Below, piece after piece: positions 1-9,097 of a stretch of DNA of 64,000 nucleotides. How positions within the stretch are numbered: the first letter of the stretch is position 1; the number at the start of each line of letters is the position of its first letter. The DNA lies in assembly GCA_009789175.1 (NCBI GenBank), contig CP046867.1, positions 248,001 to 312,000 of the forward strand. Direction: 5' to 3'. The notes below the pieces were generated by a model. The model searched no databases and was not told where the DNA came from. It was given only the letters and a program-made list of their open reading frames with translations. Both the position numbers and the translations under genes were made by a program. This DNA comes from Salinibaculum litoreum. GTDB taxonomy: Archaea > Halobacteriota > Halobacteria > Halobacteriales > Haloarculaceae.

Positions 1-3
1 AAC

Positions 4-644
4 GTGACCGAACTGATCGGTCGCGTCTCGAACCGAATCGGACGGTGCGTCAACCACGACGACATCCTCGTCCGATTTGTCTCCCTGTGGATCGTCGTCG
101 CGAGCGTGTTCACGGCAGCGTGGGTCCTCAGCTACCTCTTTCTCCCCCAGGGGCTGTTACGCGGAGGGAACCCGGGTGCAGCTACTGGGTACGCAGGGAG
201 TATCACACGGGAATTCCTGTGGCTGTTCGGGTGGAATGTTGGTGTCTCCCTGATCGCTGTCGGCGCGAACACGCTCCGGTCGGTGAACACACCGATGGGT
301 ATGTCATCGAGGTCGTCCAGGCGCCCTGGTACGGGGCAGTCTGGGGAACCGGATCGCTCGCTATCGGAGCGGGAGAGCGCATCGTGCCGTCGTTGGGCGT
401 ACTCATCGAACGAAGTGGTCCGATAGAGATCACGGCACTCGTCGCGATCGTGGTCGCGACGCGTGGTGTGATGCTGTGGCATCAGGAATCCGGCCCCCGG
501 TGGAAAGAGGAGTTTGACCGGGTACAATCCCCCAGCGACTGGTCGTTAGCGCGGCGTGAGTGGATGCTTCTGATCGGCGGGTATCTGTTGCTGGCAGTCG
601 CCTGCTACCGGGAGGTCGTCGCGATAGCACAGGTTGCGGGGTAA
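4..644 (+). pseudogene. Membrane protein gene with a one-base frameshift
   Basis: A GTG start at 4 opens a frame with two hydrophobic segments, and the coding sense then jumps to another frame at about 296-300. In the first frame the text up to NTPMG looks like a real membrane protein. After it the frame becomes serine/arginine-rich, while the third frame continues with YVIEVVQAPWYGAVWG, further hydrophobic segments and a TAA at 642-644. Inserting one base near 299 restores a single protein of about 213 residues with four or more membrane segments. I do not recognise the family. It is either a decayed gene or a sequencing error. The nearest downstream gene is on the opposite strand, so no operon partner is visible. 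Confidence 0.6.
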
Positions 645-787
645 CGAGGGGTCAGATCGCGTATTCTCGTGAACATCAATTCTCGGCACTGTATTCTCGG
701 AGATCAATGAGTTTGGTCGAATATCTCCTTTCGGATCGGGATCCCACAAACCTGTCTAGCGTTCTTGACAATCTAGGAGACAACCTT

Positions 788-994
788 CTAACTGTCGTCA
801 TCCGGGTTCTTTCCCCACCAGAATGCAACAAGAACGAATACAAGTCCTTCGAGTCTGGCGAGACTGTATACCCATGGCTTGAGCTCGTATGTCGTCTCCG
901 CCGTGGTCGAGACATCCATCATGTAGTCGACGATCTTTCGCGGGAAGAGCAGCTCTACGATCCCGAAGACCGCCAGGACGATACGAAGCAGCAT
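788..994 (-). CDS. Small membrane protein, 68 residues
   Basis: The gene encodes a short protein with two hydrophobic segments (MLLRIVLAVFGIVELLF at the start, VYSLARLEGLVFVLVAFWW near the end) separated by a charged stretch, and it ends in an acidic tail. I chose the ATG at 994 because it starts directly with the first membrane segment; an upstream start at 1045 would add an unlikely polar extension. Small two-helix proteins of this pattern are common in haloarchaea and usually have no assigned function. It is divergent from the ABC exporter that begins at 1153. No functional motif is visible. Confidence 0.6.
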   Translation of the reverse strand: MLLRIVLAVFGIVELLFPRKIVDYMMDVSTTAETTYELKPWVYSLARLEGLVFVLVAFWWGKNPDDDS

Positions 995-1152
995 ATGCTC
1001 AGATTCGGTCGTCGATAGAAAATGCCTATCGATGCTTCCAGTCACTCAACGCGATAGCGCACGTAACCAGAATCCCAACATATCCTGTACTGTTAGAAGA
1101 AGAGGGTCAACTATATCCACTCAGCAACCGACATCATCCCTGAATTCCAACG

Positions 1153-1920
1153 ATGCCCTCCATTGAAACGACCGCGCTAACCAAACGCTACGGTTCGACG
1201 ACCGCAGTAGATCAGCTCGACTTCTCGGTCCCCGATGGCACAGTCTATGGATTCCTGGGCCCGAACGGGGCCGGAAAGACGACGACAATGCGGATTCTCA
1301 CAGGTCTCACAACACCGACCAGCGGGTCGGCAACCGTCGCTGGCGTCCCGGTCACAAATCGAGATTCGCTCCGACCACACATCGGGTACCTTCCTGAGGA
1401 GCCCCCGCTGTACGAGCAGGCCACCGCCTACGAACAGCTGGAATACGTCGCCGGGCTCCGTGACCTTCCCTCCCGGGAGACTCAGAATCGTATTGACGAG
1501 TTGCTCGACCGACTCGACCTCTCACCGGACGACGCGGCGACGCGCATCGCGGAGTACTCAAAAGGAATGCGCCAGAAGGTGGCGTACGTCCAGGCCGTCC
1601 TCCACGACCCTGACGTCGCGTTCCTCGACGAACCCACGTCAGGACTTGACCCGCGCGCCGCACGGACTATCCGCGAACTCATCGGCGAACTCTCCGACGA
1701 GGGCACGACGGTATTTCTCTCGACGCACATCCTCCCTGTCGTCGAGGAGGTCGCCGACACAGTCGGTATCCTCTACGACGGCAAACTCGTCGCAGAGGAC
1801 ACCCCTGACCAGTTGACTCAACGCGCCGAGACCGGCGAGACGCGTACGCTCGAAGACGCCTTTCTCGAACTCACGAGCACCGATCCGGCGCAGGACGACA
1901 CGGAGGAAACGTATGGCTGA
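1153..1920 (+). CDS. ABC exporter, ATP-binding subunit
   Basis: A 255-residue nucleotide-binding domain of the ABC-2 exporter type. Walker A is GPNGAGKT at residues 36-43, the ABC signature YSKGMRQKV is at 135-143, Walker B VAFLDEP is at 155-161, and a switch-region histidine lies in FLSTHILP. The C-terminal tail is short and acidic. It would hydrolyse ATP in the cytoplasm to drive the membrane partner encoded next. The stop overlaps the start of that gene by 8 bp (ATGGCTGA), indicating translational coupling. An AT-rich stretch about 42 bp upstream of the ATG could be the TATA element. The substrate cannot be deduced. Confidence 0.93.
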   Translation: MPSIETTALTKRYGSTTAVDQLDFSVPDGTVYGFLGPNGAGKTTTMRILTGLTTPTSGSATVAGVPVTNRDSLRPHIGYLPEEPPLYEQATAYEQLEYVAGLRDLPSRETQNRIDELLDRLDLSPDDAATRIAEYSKGMRQKVAYVQAVLHDPDVAFLDEPTSGLDPRAARTIRELIGELSDEGTTVFLSTHILPVVEEVADTVGILYDGKLVAEDTPDQLTQRAETGETRTLEDAFLELTSTDPAQDDTEETYG

Positions 1921-3679
1921 GCCGAACTGGCTGCAGCACGCACTCGGTGTTGGCGTCTTCGAGTTTCGGCGTTCAGTCAGAGCTATCTGGCAGGACAAGG
2001 CCCGAGCGTTCCTGATGGCTGCGGGCCTCGTTTTCCCGTCGCTCATGCTCGTGGGGTTCATCTATCTCTTCTCTGGGGTAATCCGCGATATCGGAACGGT
2101 CTCACTCCCGCCAGTCGCCCGAGGAACGGTCGCGCTCCTCTGGTTGTTCGGCGTGTTCATCGCCACGCAGCGCGTCGTCTCCGCCCGTCCACGCATCGAC
2201 GCTGAATCGCTCATTCTCACGACCGTCTCTGCTCGGACTGTCGTCGGTGGGCTGCTCGTCGCCGAGACACTCCGCGTCCTTGCCTACCTGTGCCTCCCGG
2301 TCTCGGTCCTGACAGGCGGGATGGTCTACCTGTTCAGCTCACCGGCGAGCGCCCTCCTGATACCGCTGGCTGCCGTCCTCCTCGGTCTCACCGCTGTCCT
2401 CGTCGGGATGGTTCTCGGCTACGCTGTTGCACTGCTGATTGCCACCTCCCCGTTCGTCGCCCGCCACAAGACCGTCCTCGGCGGAGTCGCCGTCCTCGCA
2501 GCGATGGGTGGCTACCTTTTCGTGACGCTCCCGCAGTTCGGTGGAGTCGGTCAAGAAGCGCTCGCGGTCCTCCCCGTCGGGTGGTTCGTGGACCTCGCCG
2601 TCATCGGAAGCCCGATTCAAGGGTCGATGACACGCGCAGCCGTCGTCGGTGTCGGGAGTCTCCTCGTCGTGGTTGGTGGTATCGCACTCATCGAACGCGA
2701 GGCAACCCGGCTCTGGTTCACCGATCCAGTCAGTGGGGAGGAAGGACAGAAAGAGGAGTCCGACCCCGCCGCCACAACGAGTAAGGAGACACGAACAGCA
2801 CTGGCCGACGCTACCGCTCCGGTCCGAATTCCGCGTGGGATCTCGCAACCGACCCGCCGGGTCGCACAGTGGAGCATCTTGCGAACACGACGCGATCCAC
2901 GTCGCCTCAACTTCCTGCTGTTGCCCGTCGTGATTGTGGGGAGTGCCCTGTTCAGTTCGGGGATGCAAGCCGAGTCGCCTTTGGCCGTCTTCGTTCCAGC
3001 CGCTGCCGTTCTGCTCCCCTGGATGGCTGGTGCGACGTTCGCGATGAACCCGTTTGGCGACGAAGGCTCTGTCCTCCCCATCACGCTCATCTCCATCTCG
3101 GGCCTGGCCTACGTCCGCGGGGTGATGCTGCCGGGTCTGTTGCTCGGATTGCCCATCGCCGTCCTCGTAACGGGAGGTGCCGCGCTCGTTGGCCCGTTTG
3201 AACTGCCGGCCGCGGTCGGACTCGTGGGAGTTGCGCTCCTTGCTACCGTCGTCGCCGTCTCCACGGCCCCCGCCGTCGGTATATGGTTCCCCCGGTTCAG
3301 CGCGATCAGCATCGGACAGAGCCGAGAGGTCGTTCCCCCACGATTGGTGACTACAGCGTTTCACTTCCTCGGAGTAACGGGTCCAGCGACGCTCCTCACG
3401 TTATGTCTGCTGAATCCTCGATTCGCTCGTACACTCGTCGCTGGCATCGTTGGCTTCCTCCCAGCGGCGCTCCTGCAGTTGGTCGCCGGAGAGGATGTCG
3501 GAGTGCTCTCGGATGCTTCGACATGGTTCTACGGTATCGGGACAGCTGTGCAGTCCGTCAGTGGTGAGTCGTTCCAGCTTGTCGGTGGTGGTCTGCTCGT
3601 CGTCGGTGCAGTCGTCATAACCGTTCTTTCGTATCGACTGGCAGTGCGGCGATTTGACCGATACTCACCCTCGTTGTAA
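1913..3679 (+). CDS. ABC exporter, large membrane subunit
   Basis: A 588-residue integral membrane protein with about a dozen hydrophobic segments in two halves, separated by a hydrophilic region around residues 265-330 that contains acidic and serine/threonine-rich sequence. This two-halved layout fits an ABC-2 type permease acting as a fused dimer. It overlaps the ATPase gene by 8 bp and must form the transporter with it. Haloarchaeal operons of this kind are usually annotated as exporters of unknown substrate. Nothing in the sequence identifies the cargo. The gene ends at a TAA after a short basic-polar tail and is followed by about 190 bp of noncoding sequence. Confidence 0.88.
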   Translation: MAEPNWLQHALGVGVFEFRRSVRAIWQDKARAFLMAAGLVFPSLMLVGFIYLFSGVIRDIGTVSLPPVARGTVALLWLFGVFIATQRVVSARPRIDAESLILTTVSARTVVGGLLVAETLRVLAYLCLPVSVLTGGMVYLFSSPASALLIPLAAVLLGLTAVLVGMVLGYAVALLIATSPFVARHKTVLGGVAVLAAMGGYLFVTLPQFGGVGQEALAVLPVGWFVDLAVIGSPIQGSMTRAAVVGVGSLLVVVGGIALIEREATRLWFTDPVSGEEGQKEESDPAATTSKETRTALADATAPVRIPRGISQPTRRVAQWSILRTRRDPRRLNFLLLPVVIVGSALFSSGMQAESPLAVFVPAAAVLLPWMAGATFAMNPFGDEGSVLPITLISISGLAYVRGVMLPGLLLGLPIAVLVTGGAALVGPFELPAAVGLVGVALLATVVAVSTAPAVGIWFPRFSAISIGQSREVVPPRLVTTAFHFLGVTGPATLLTLCLLNPRFARTLVAGIVGFLPAALLQLVAGEDVGVLSDASTWFYGIGTAVQSVSGESFQLVGGGLLVVGAVVITVLSYRLAVRRFDRYSPSL

Positions 3680-3874
3680 TATTATCGAGAGTGATCTCAA
3701 TTATCCAGAGATTGAGGAGACTACTCACGCGTGTTCAAGTGTCTGCTGGATAGCACGCGAATAGAGTAGCGTTGCTGAACAGAGATGAGGTGAGATCGGG
3801 TCGGTGTGGACAAACCTTTCCTCGGATCCTTTTCTCCCCCGGAATTGACCTTGTAGGGAGGGAATCACTCAGTT

Positions 3875-4081
3875 GTGAGCGATTCTGGTCAGTCTGACCG
3901 TTCGAAGGCGATCGGTGCAGGTATCGGGATCGGGGCCGGGATCGGTGCCGGATGGGGGATCGTAATGGCGCAAATCATGGGGGGTGAGCTGGCGACCGGA
4001 ATCACGATCGGTGCAGGTGCCGGGTTGGTGATTGCGCTCGTTTCCGGGGCCGCAGTCTATCATACCGCAACGAGTGAGTAA
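3875..4081 (+). CDS. Glycine-rich two-helix membrane protein, 68 residues
   Basis: A small protein beginning at GTG 3875, preceded by a good Shine-Dalgarno-like GGGAGGG about 10-15 bases upstream, which supports this start. After a polar N-terminus it has two glycine/alanine/isoleucine-rich hydrophobic segments (GAGIGIGAGIGAGWGIV and ITIGAGAGLVIALVSGAAV) with small-residue spacing typical of tightly packed helices. I do not recognise a family with a known function. It stands alone, between the ABC operon and a decayed metal permease. Confidence 0.62.
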   Translation: MSDSGQSDRSKAIGAGIGIGAGIGAGWGIVMAQIMGGELATGITIGAGAGLVIALVSGAAVYHTATSE

Positions 4082-4221
4082 GCGCCTCCTCAGACCGAAC
4101 CGGATACCCAGATAGTCCACGATTTGAGTATGGTTTAGCCTCCAACGTGGTCTATTCTACAGGAATTCGCTTTTCATTGGACTGGTCAGACTATCTGTCG
4201 GGTGAAAATAGCGGAGGTCGT

Positions 4222-5201
4222 TCAATGCGGCTTAGTGTGTGCGAACGGGACGTTTCGGACCGAGCAGACGAACGTCGCGACGCCGATGACTGCGCCGAGC
4301 ACTGCAGTCCAGAAGATGTACACTGGCAGTCCGAACGTGGGACCCGAGAACACCGACGTCCACACCTGTTCGGGGATGAACTCAGCGATAAGGCCGGCAA
4401 AGACGAAGCCAATCGCGATCTCGTCCCAGAGCATCCCCCACTCCTTCCACTGTTTGTCCGCGAGCGCCTTCCACCCCGACAGCGACGTCGCCTGCTCACG
4501 GACGGTTGTGTTCGCGTCCTCGGGGTCTAAGCTCTCTTTACACGATTGCGAGCAGAAGTAGTAGGTTTCGCCGTCAACCTCGGTGGAGTAGTCGGCATCG
4601 TCGGGGTCGACCTCCATTCCACAGACGGGGTCTTGGACGCTCGAGTCCCCCTCGTCGGTGACGTTCTCGCGGGCCCGCTCGACGATCTCGTTGGGGACCA
4701 CGTAGACGAACCGGCTGCCATCAGGCCGATGAGCGTAAATCCGCCAATGATGTCCGCGAGAAGAAACTGCCAGCCCAGCAGGATCCAGATGACCGCGCCG
4801 ATCTCGATGACGAGGTTGGTCGAGGTGAACATGAAGGCTCCGAGGGTCGCTGCCGCGGAGCCGCCTTTCTTGAAGAGGTTCTTGGCAGTCGCGATAGCAC
4901 TGTACGAACACGACGACGAGCCGAATCCGAACAGTGATCCGTACCCGATTTCACGTGGTCCGTGCCCCTCCAGCAGTTCCGATACCTCCTCGTTAGAGGT
5001 CCAGGCCTCAACGCCGCCAGCAATCGCGAACCCGATGACGATCGCCCACCACGTGATCTATGCCATCGCCGCTGTGGTGGTCAGGAACTCCTGCGTGCTC
5101 TCGACGAAGAACGTCGAGAGCGGTTCTGACGTGGTGAATACGCCAATACCGACGGTCGCTAGCCCGATGACCGCGAGGATCGCGTATTCCGTCCGTTCCA
5201 T
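4222..5201 (-). pseudogene. Broken heavy-metal permease with YHS domain
   Basis: The remains of a predicted permease (the DUF318/ArsP-like family) with an inserted YHS metal-binding domain. Translation from ATG 5201 gives a first membrane helix, then an in-frame TAG at codon 48 (5058-5060). The same frame continues through conserved segments such as EAWTSNEEVSELLEGHGPRE and FGSSSCSYSAIA to GLMAAG. A one-base loss near 4710 shifts to the frame reading FVYVVPNEIVERAREN, the YHS domain (DPVCGME ... YYFCSQSCKESL) and two more helices. After NVPFA the sequence stops matching what I recall of intact homologues, so the 3' end is also missing. Three independent lesions make this a true pseudogene rather than a read error. 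It lies next to two truncated P1B ATPases. Confidence 0.8.
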
Positions 5202-5492
5202 ATCTACTAGATGGAGGTCCGTCCCTAACGGAATTATGCCTAGAGAACCCGTGTCTCAATGGAGAGTGAATATTGGAGTACAAACCAACAACTGGGTGAT
5301 TCTTTACAGACCGAACTACTTTCGCGTGCTTTTCCGGCTGAATAGCGGCCGACAGTGACTGATCGGCTCGCCTCATATCCGCATTCGGCTGCGTATCCCC
5401 AATGCGACCGGTCTCATGGGAGCGGTCGCCCTCACGCTCGGCCCGTCCTGCTTTGAAAAACTAGGATTCTGTTCCGCTACTGGGACGGCTCT

Positions 5493-6185
5493 TCAAAATT
5501 CCACGAGGACGAACGATCTGGGTCGATAGAACCGGTTAGAGACATTAGTCGGCCGGGCGGGCCTGCTCATCCGCCGAGATGCCCGGCGCACCGATCGCAT
5601 CTCGATCCAGTGCCCGAGCAGCATGATGTCGATCAGCGTGACGAGCTCCCAGAAGAACGCCGACTGCGTCGGGAAGACGACGCTCGCGAGACTGTAGACG
5701 AATGCGACCGAGATGGCCATCGAGATGAGCGTCATCATCCCCGGCGACCGGTCTTTTAGTTCCGGGACCCCCATCTGGAGGAACGGAATCCCACCGTATG
5801 CAAAGACAATAATCGCAAAGATGGGGTTGATCCATTCACTCCCCGGGAACGTTGGGACAGAAAATCCGAGCCACTCCTGCAGCATCTCGCTGTACAGGAG
5901 GACAGGGACTGACAGGATTGTCGAGATGAAAAAGCGCCGGCGGAACATCTGCTCGTGACCTTCGTGCATCCCACCGTGGTCACCGTGCTCAGCCCCGTGG
6001 TCCCCGTGTTCTGTGCCGTGTTCGTAGTGCTCCTCGACGTCTCGTACGGCCTCGTCGGCATCCTCTGCCTCCTCCTCGAGTATCGACTGCTCTACACAGG
6101 GTTCTTCGTCGTCAGAGTCTACTTCGCCTTCTACAGTATTGGTGTTCTGACCGTGATGGGGATGTTCCTCTGGTGGTGGCCCCAT
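5493..6185 (-). pseudogene. N-terminal fragment of a copper-type P1B ATPase
   Basis: Encodes a histidine- and aspartate-rich N-terminus with HGDHGAEHGDHGGMHEGHE, then FRRRFF and four to five membrane segments ending in LGHWIEMRSVR. This is the start of a CopB-like copper-exporting P-type ATPase. The actuator domain, the CPx helix, the DKTGT phosphorylation site and the nucleotide-binding domain are all absent; after RSVRRAS the reading frame runs into unrelated sequence. The extreme N-terminus may also be frameshifted, because a histidine-rich start (MDNHDHNH) lies in another frame from 6216. The C-terminal half of a different P1B ATPase lies at 8185-9072 on the opposite strand, so the two are not one split gene. 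Confidence 0.78.
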
Positions 6186-6264
6186 CTGATGTGTGATTAT
6201 GGTCGTGGTTGTCCATTGGTATCTCGTTCGGTGACTATGGGTCTCAAGATATTGGATGTGTGGG

Positions 6265-7287
6265 CTACGTATCTGATTGGTTGCCCTGGGGCGGGTCTGT
6301 CGTCGGCCACTGCCGCTCGTCGGACTCAATGAGGCCCAGTAGTGTTCGTCGGCGTTCGTCTAACTCTTCTACCGAAGTAGCGAACTCCTCGTCGGAAACG
6401 GTCGGGATACCTGCATCGCGGAGTTCCTCAATATCAGGCCGTGGTGGGGAGCGATTCGCAGGCTCGACATAGGCGCCCCCGACCGTATCAAGGTAGCCAT
6501 CAACACTTGACCGAGTCTGCAAGAGGAGCATCTCGTTTGGACGTTTCTGTTCAGAAACGCCAAAGCGGAGTAGTGTAAGCGCTTCGTCGAGTATAGTGAT
6601 GCCTGAAGTCGGGGCCTGTTCCCGCTGTTCGCTGTAAAAGTAGTGGAGAATCGGGTACGCCTTGTGGTTCGACGTGAGCGCGTTGAGTTCCGTAGCGAGT
6701 GTGTTGAGTGGAACGTCTAACCCCTGGAACGAGTTTCCATCCCAACTCGTTCTGAGGATAGCAGTGCTCTCCGTGCCGAGTCCATGGACCCCTCTCGCGA
6801 ATGAGCGCTTTTGCGTCACGGCGCCGAGAACGGAAAGAACGTAGGTGACACTCAACGTGACGAAGAGCATACCACTCGCCGTAGCCAGCACGGTAGCAAG
6901 CTGCCAAACTGGCCCACTAGGGATAAAATCGCCGTTCCCGAGAGTGAAGACCGTGTAGCCTGTAAAGTAGAGGAGTTCAGGCCAAGAGATCAGCCGACTA
7001 CTAACTGTATCTACGAGCGCACCTTCGACACTTGCAAATATCAACGTCCATCCGACCCAGAGAAACGAGAGCCAGATCGAAAGGCCCAGTATCAAGATTA
7101 ATGGGCCAGACAGGGTCAAAACGATCGAGTTTGTAGAGGCCATCTTTCGTATCGAGTTCCATGTCCAAGACATCAGGCGAGATGTCAGCGGTCCAGCACC
7201 CTGTTCTACCCAGACCGTTGTCCATAGGAGATCTACGATCACGAGCAAAAGGAGGAGAGAGCCGAGAACAAAGTAGAGAAGGTTCAT
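6265..7287 (-). CDS. Two-helix potassium-channel-like protein with an unusual filter
   Basis: A 340-residue protein with an N-terminal membrane helix, two more helices flanking a pore loop, and a long cytoplasmic C-terminal region. The pore loop reads YTVFTLGNGDF at residues 111-121, so the selectivity filter is TLGNGD where classical K+ channels have TVGYGD; asparagine replaces the aromatic residue. This is the ion_trans_2 architecture. The C-terminal region (about residues 165-340) is polar and helical, without an RCK/TrkA nucleotide-binding glycine motif that I can recognise. It is the only intact gene in a stretch of decayed metal-resistance genes. Selectivity could be for K+ or less selective, as in NaK-type channels. 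Confidence 0.82.
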   Translation of the reverse strand: MNLLYFVLGSLLLLLVIVDLLWTTVWVEQGAGPLTSRLMSWTWNSIRKMASTNSIVLTLSGPLILILGLSIWLSFLWVGWTLIFASVEGALVDTVSSRLISWPELLYFTGYTVFTLGNGDFIPSGPVWQLATVLATASGMLFVTLSVTYVLSVLGAVTQKRSFARGVHGLGTESTAILRTSWDGNSFQGLDVPLNTLATELNALTSNHKAYPILHYFYSEQREQAPTSGITILDEALTLLRFGVSEQKRPNEMLLLQTRSSVDGYLDTVGGAYVEPANRSPPRPDIEELRDAGIPTVSDEEFATSVEELDERRRTLLGLIESDERQWPTTDPPQGNQSDT

Positions 7288-7503
7288 TGAAGCCGCCTCC
7301 CCGCGGTCGGCCTATTTCCATTGGAAGCAAACCGGACTTCAACTATCCCTGGTGCTGGCACACGAGTGTTGGCGCTGATTGGCGTTTCCATTAGCCTGTA
7401 TTCGTCCTTGACGCGAAAATGCTCTGTGTGAGGCGTGGTAGTAAATGACTGCCAAAACTGGAACAAAGCTTCAGGCCTAATGCTGTCGTAGGGTAAATAC
7501 TCT

Positions 7504-7782
7504 ATGTCACGAGAGGACTCACCAGGCGATATTGCCGAGCGAATAGAGAACTCCGAATGGTACTCGTCCCTCGCTAAAATCGGGATTGCTGTAATCAGTC
7601 TCGCGTTTCTCTTGGCAGTGATTGTACTACTCCCACAGAACCTGAACAGCGCATCGAACGCTATAGATTCAATCCTTATGCCGCTGATATTCGTCGGAAT
7701 TGCGTTCCTGCTTCTTGGTATCGCTGTGCATCTTCATCTACTCCATCTGAATCTTATTCGGCAGATCCAGAGAATGGACTGA
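7504..7782 (+). CDS. Two-helix membrane protein, 92 residues
   Basis: A polar, acidic N-terminus of about 25 residues is followed by two clear membrane helices (IGIAVISLAFLLAVIVLL and MPLIFVGIAFLLLGIAVHLHLL) and a short basic tail. It is divergent from the channel-like gene at 6265-7287, about 215 bp away, so the two may share a promoter region. No family with known function is recognised. Confidence 0.65.
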   Translation: MSREDSPGDIAERIENSEWYSSLAKIGIAVISLAFLLAVIVLLPQNLNSASNAIDSILMPLIFVGIAFLLLGIAVHLHLLHLNLIRQIQRMD

Positions 7783-7943
7783 CAAGGGGATGAGAAGGAA
7801 GAAAAGTAGCCGTCCCGGTCGCGCTCGGTCATTCTACGCAGCACAGCATATTAGACGGTATACACTAGTCTCTGTGCGCCCCACTAGTGGGATGAGAAGA
7901 AGTGCCCCCAACACGCAAAGGCCACCTGCCACTAGGATTCATA

Positions 7944-8225
7944 ATGGCACCAGAAGCGCTTGAGGGATACGTTATCGACGTCGGCTGTGTTCGGAAGAAC
8001 GCCCGCGATGATCTCCTTGAAAAGGCCAGGACCCACTCACGGGATTGCGCGATGATGGGTCATTGCGTCGAAAGCGGATACGGAATCGTCACCGACGATG
8101 ACGAACTGACGGTTCTGGATCCTGATGCGACTCCACAGGTCGTTGACGTTGTGGAGGACAGCAACACAGAGGAGGGAATTCGTCTCCGAGTCCAACGAGA
8201 AGAAGAGCGAACACCACCTCGCTGA
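7944..8225 (+). CDS. Conserved small protein, C-terminus probably replaced at a junction
   Basis: The ATG at 7944 opens a 93-residue protein beginning MAPEALEGYVIDVGC, with three cysteines (one in CAMMGHC) and an acidic middle. The N-terminal 75 residues look like a conserved haloarchaeal protein I have seen near metal genes, but I cannot name a function. The end is suspicious. The reading frame runs out as VQREEERTPPR exactly where another frame picks up the C-terminal half of a P1B ATPase (from about 8185). A deletion therefore seems to have joined the two genes, using the locally repetitive GAGAAGAAGAGC sequence. Confidence 0.55.
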   Translation: MAPEALEGYVIDVGCVRKNARDDLLEKARTHSRDCAMMGHCVESGYGIVTDDDELTVLDPDATPQVVDVVEDSNTEEGIRLRVQREEERTPPR

Positions 8226-9072
8226 CGCCATCGTCGACGCGGCCCACGAGAGTCCGACCGCCGCGACGGACGGTGGAACGGCGGTCACCCAGGCGGACGA
8301 TACGGACGCGGGGCGCCAGTCGATCCCCGATCCGGACGACTTCGACGTGGTCGCTGGCAAGGGCGTCATCGCCCATACCGATAGCCACGAAGTTGTCGTC
8401 GGCAACCGCGCACTGCTGGACGACCGCGACATCGACGTCCCCAGTCGGGTCGCCGACTACGTCCGCGAGCGTGAGGAGCGCGGCGAGACGGTCGTCCACG
8501 TCGCCCGGGATGGGATATCATCGGCGCAATCGCGCTGCGGGACGAACTCCGAGAGACCGCACCCGACGTCGTCGCGGCGCTTCAGGACGCCGGCATCGAG
8601 ACGGTCATGCTCACCGGCGACAACGAGCGGACGGCCGCCGCAGTCGCCGAAGAGGTCGGCATCGACGAGTACCGCGCCAAACTCCTCCCCGAGGACAAGC
8701 AGTCCGTCATCGAGGCTTACCAGGCCGACGGCCATGTCGTCGCGATGGTCGGCGACGGCATCAACGACGCGCCGTCGCTGGCCACTGCCGATGTCGGCAT
8801 CGCGATGGGTGCTGCGGGAACGGACACCGCTATCGAAACTGCTGACATGGCGTTGATGGCCGACAACCTCGAACGCATCCCCCTACGCAGTCAAACTGAG
8901 CAAAGCGACGCGCTGGAACATCCTCGAGAACGTCGGTCTCGCGGTCCTGACCGTGACCGTTCTTTTCGCTGGCGTGCTCACCAGCTACGTCACCCTCGCG
9001 TCGGGAATGCTGGTCCACGAGGCTAGCGTTCTCCTCGTCATCCTCAACGGGATGCGACTGCTCCGCTACTGA
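8185..9072 (+). pseudogene. C-terminal half of a zinc/cadmium-type P1B ATPase with two frameshifts
   Basis: The coding sense starts at the nucleotide-binding domain (EKKSEHHLADAIV, equivalent to the SEHPL motif), continues through VVVGNRALL, the hinge motif MVGDGINDAPSLA and the last two membrane helices, and ends TAC TGA at 9070-9072. The first six helices, the CPC motif and the DKTGT site are missing. Two single-base changes break what remains: a loss near 8511 (ARDG to IIGAIALRDELRE) and an extra C near 8883 (DNLERIP to YAVKLSKATRW). The sequence fits a ZntA-like exporter. It is joined at its 5' end to the gene at 7944, and the next gene begins 25 bp after it. Confidence 0.82.
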
Positions 9073-9097
9073 CCACGAGACACTACTACCACCACTC

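Noticed and set aside
2339-3364. 341-residue minus-strand frame inside the ABC permease gene
   Set aside because: It is Arg/Asp/Gly-rich without hydrophobic core patterns, typical of the antisense frame of a GC-rich membrane-protein gene.
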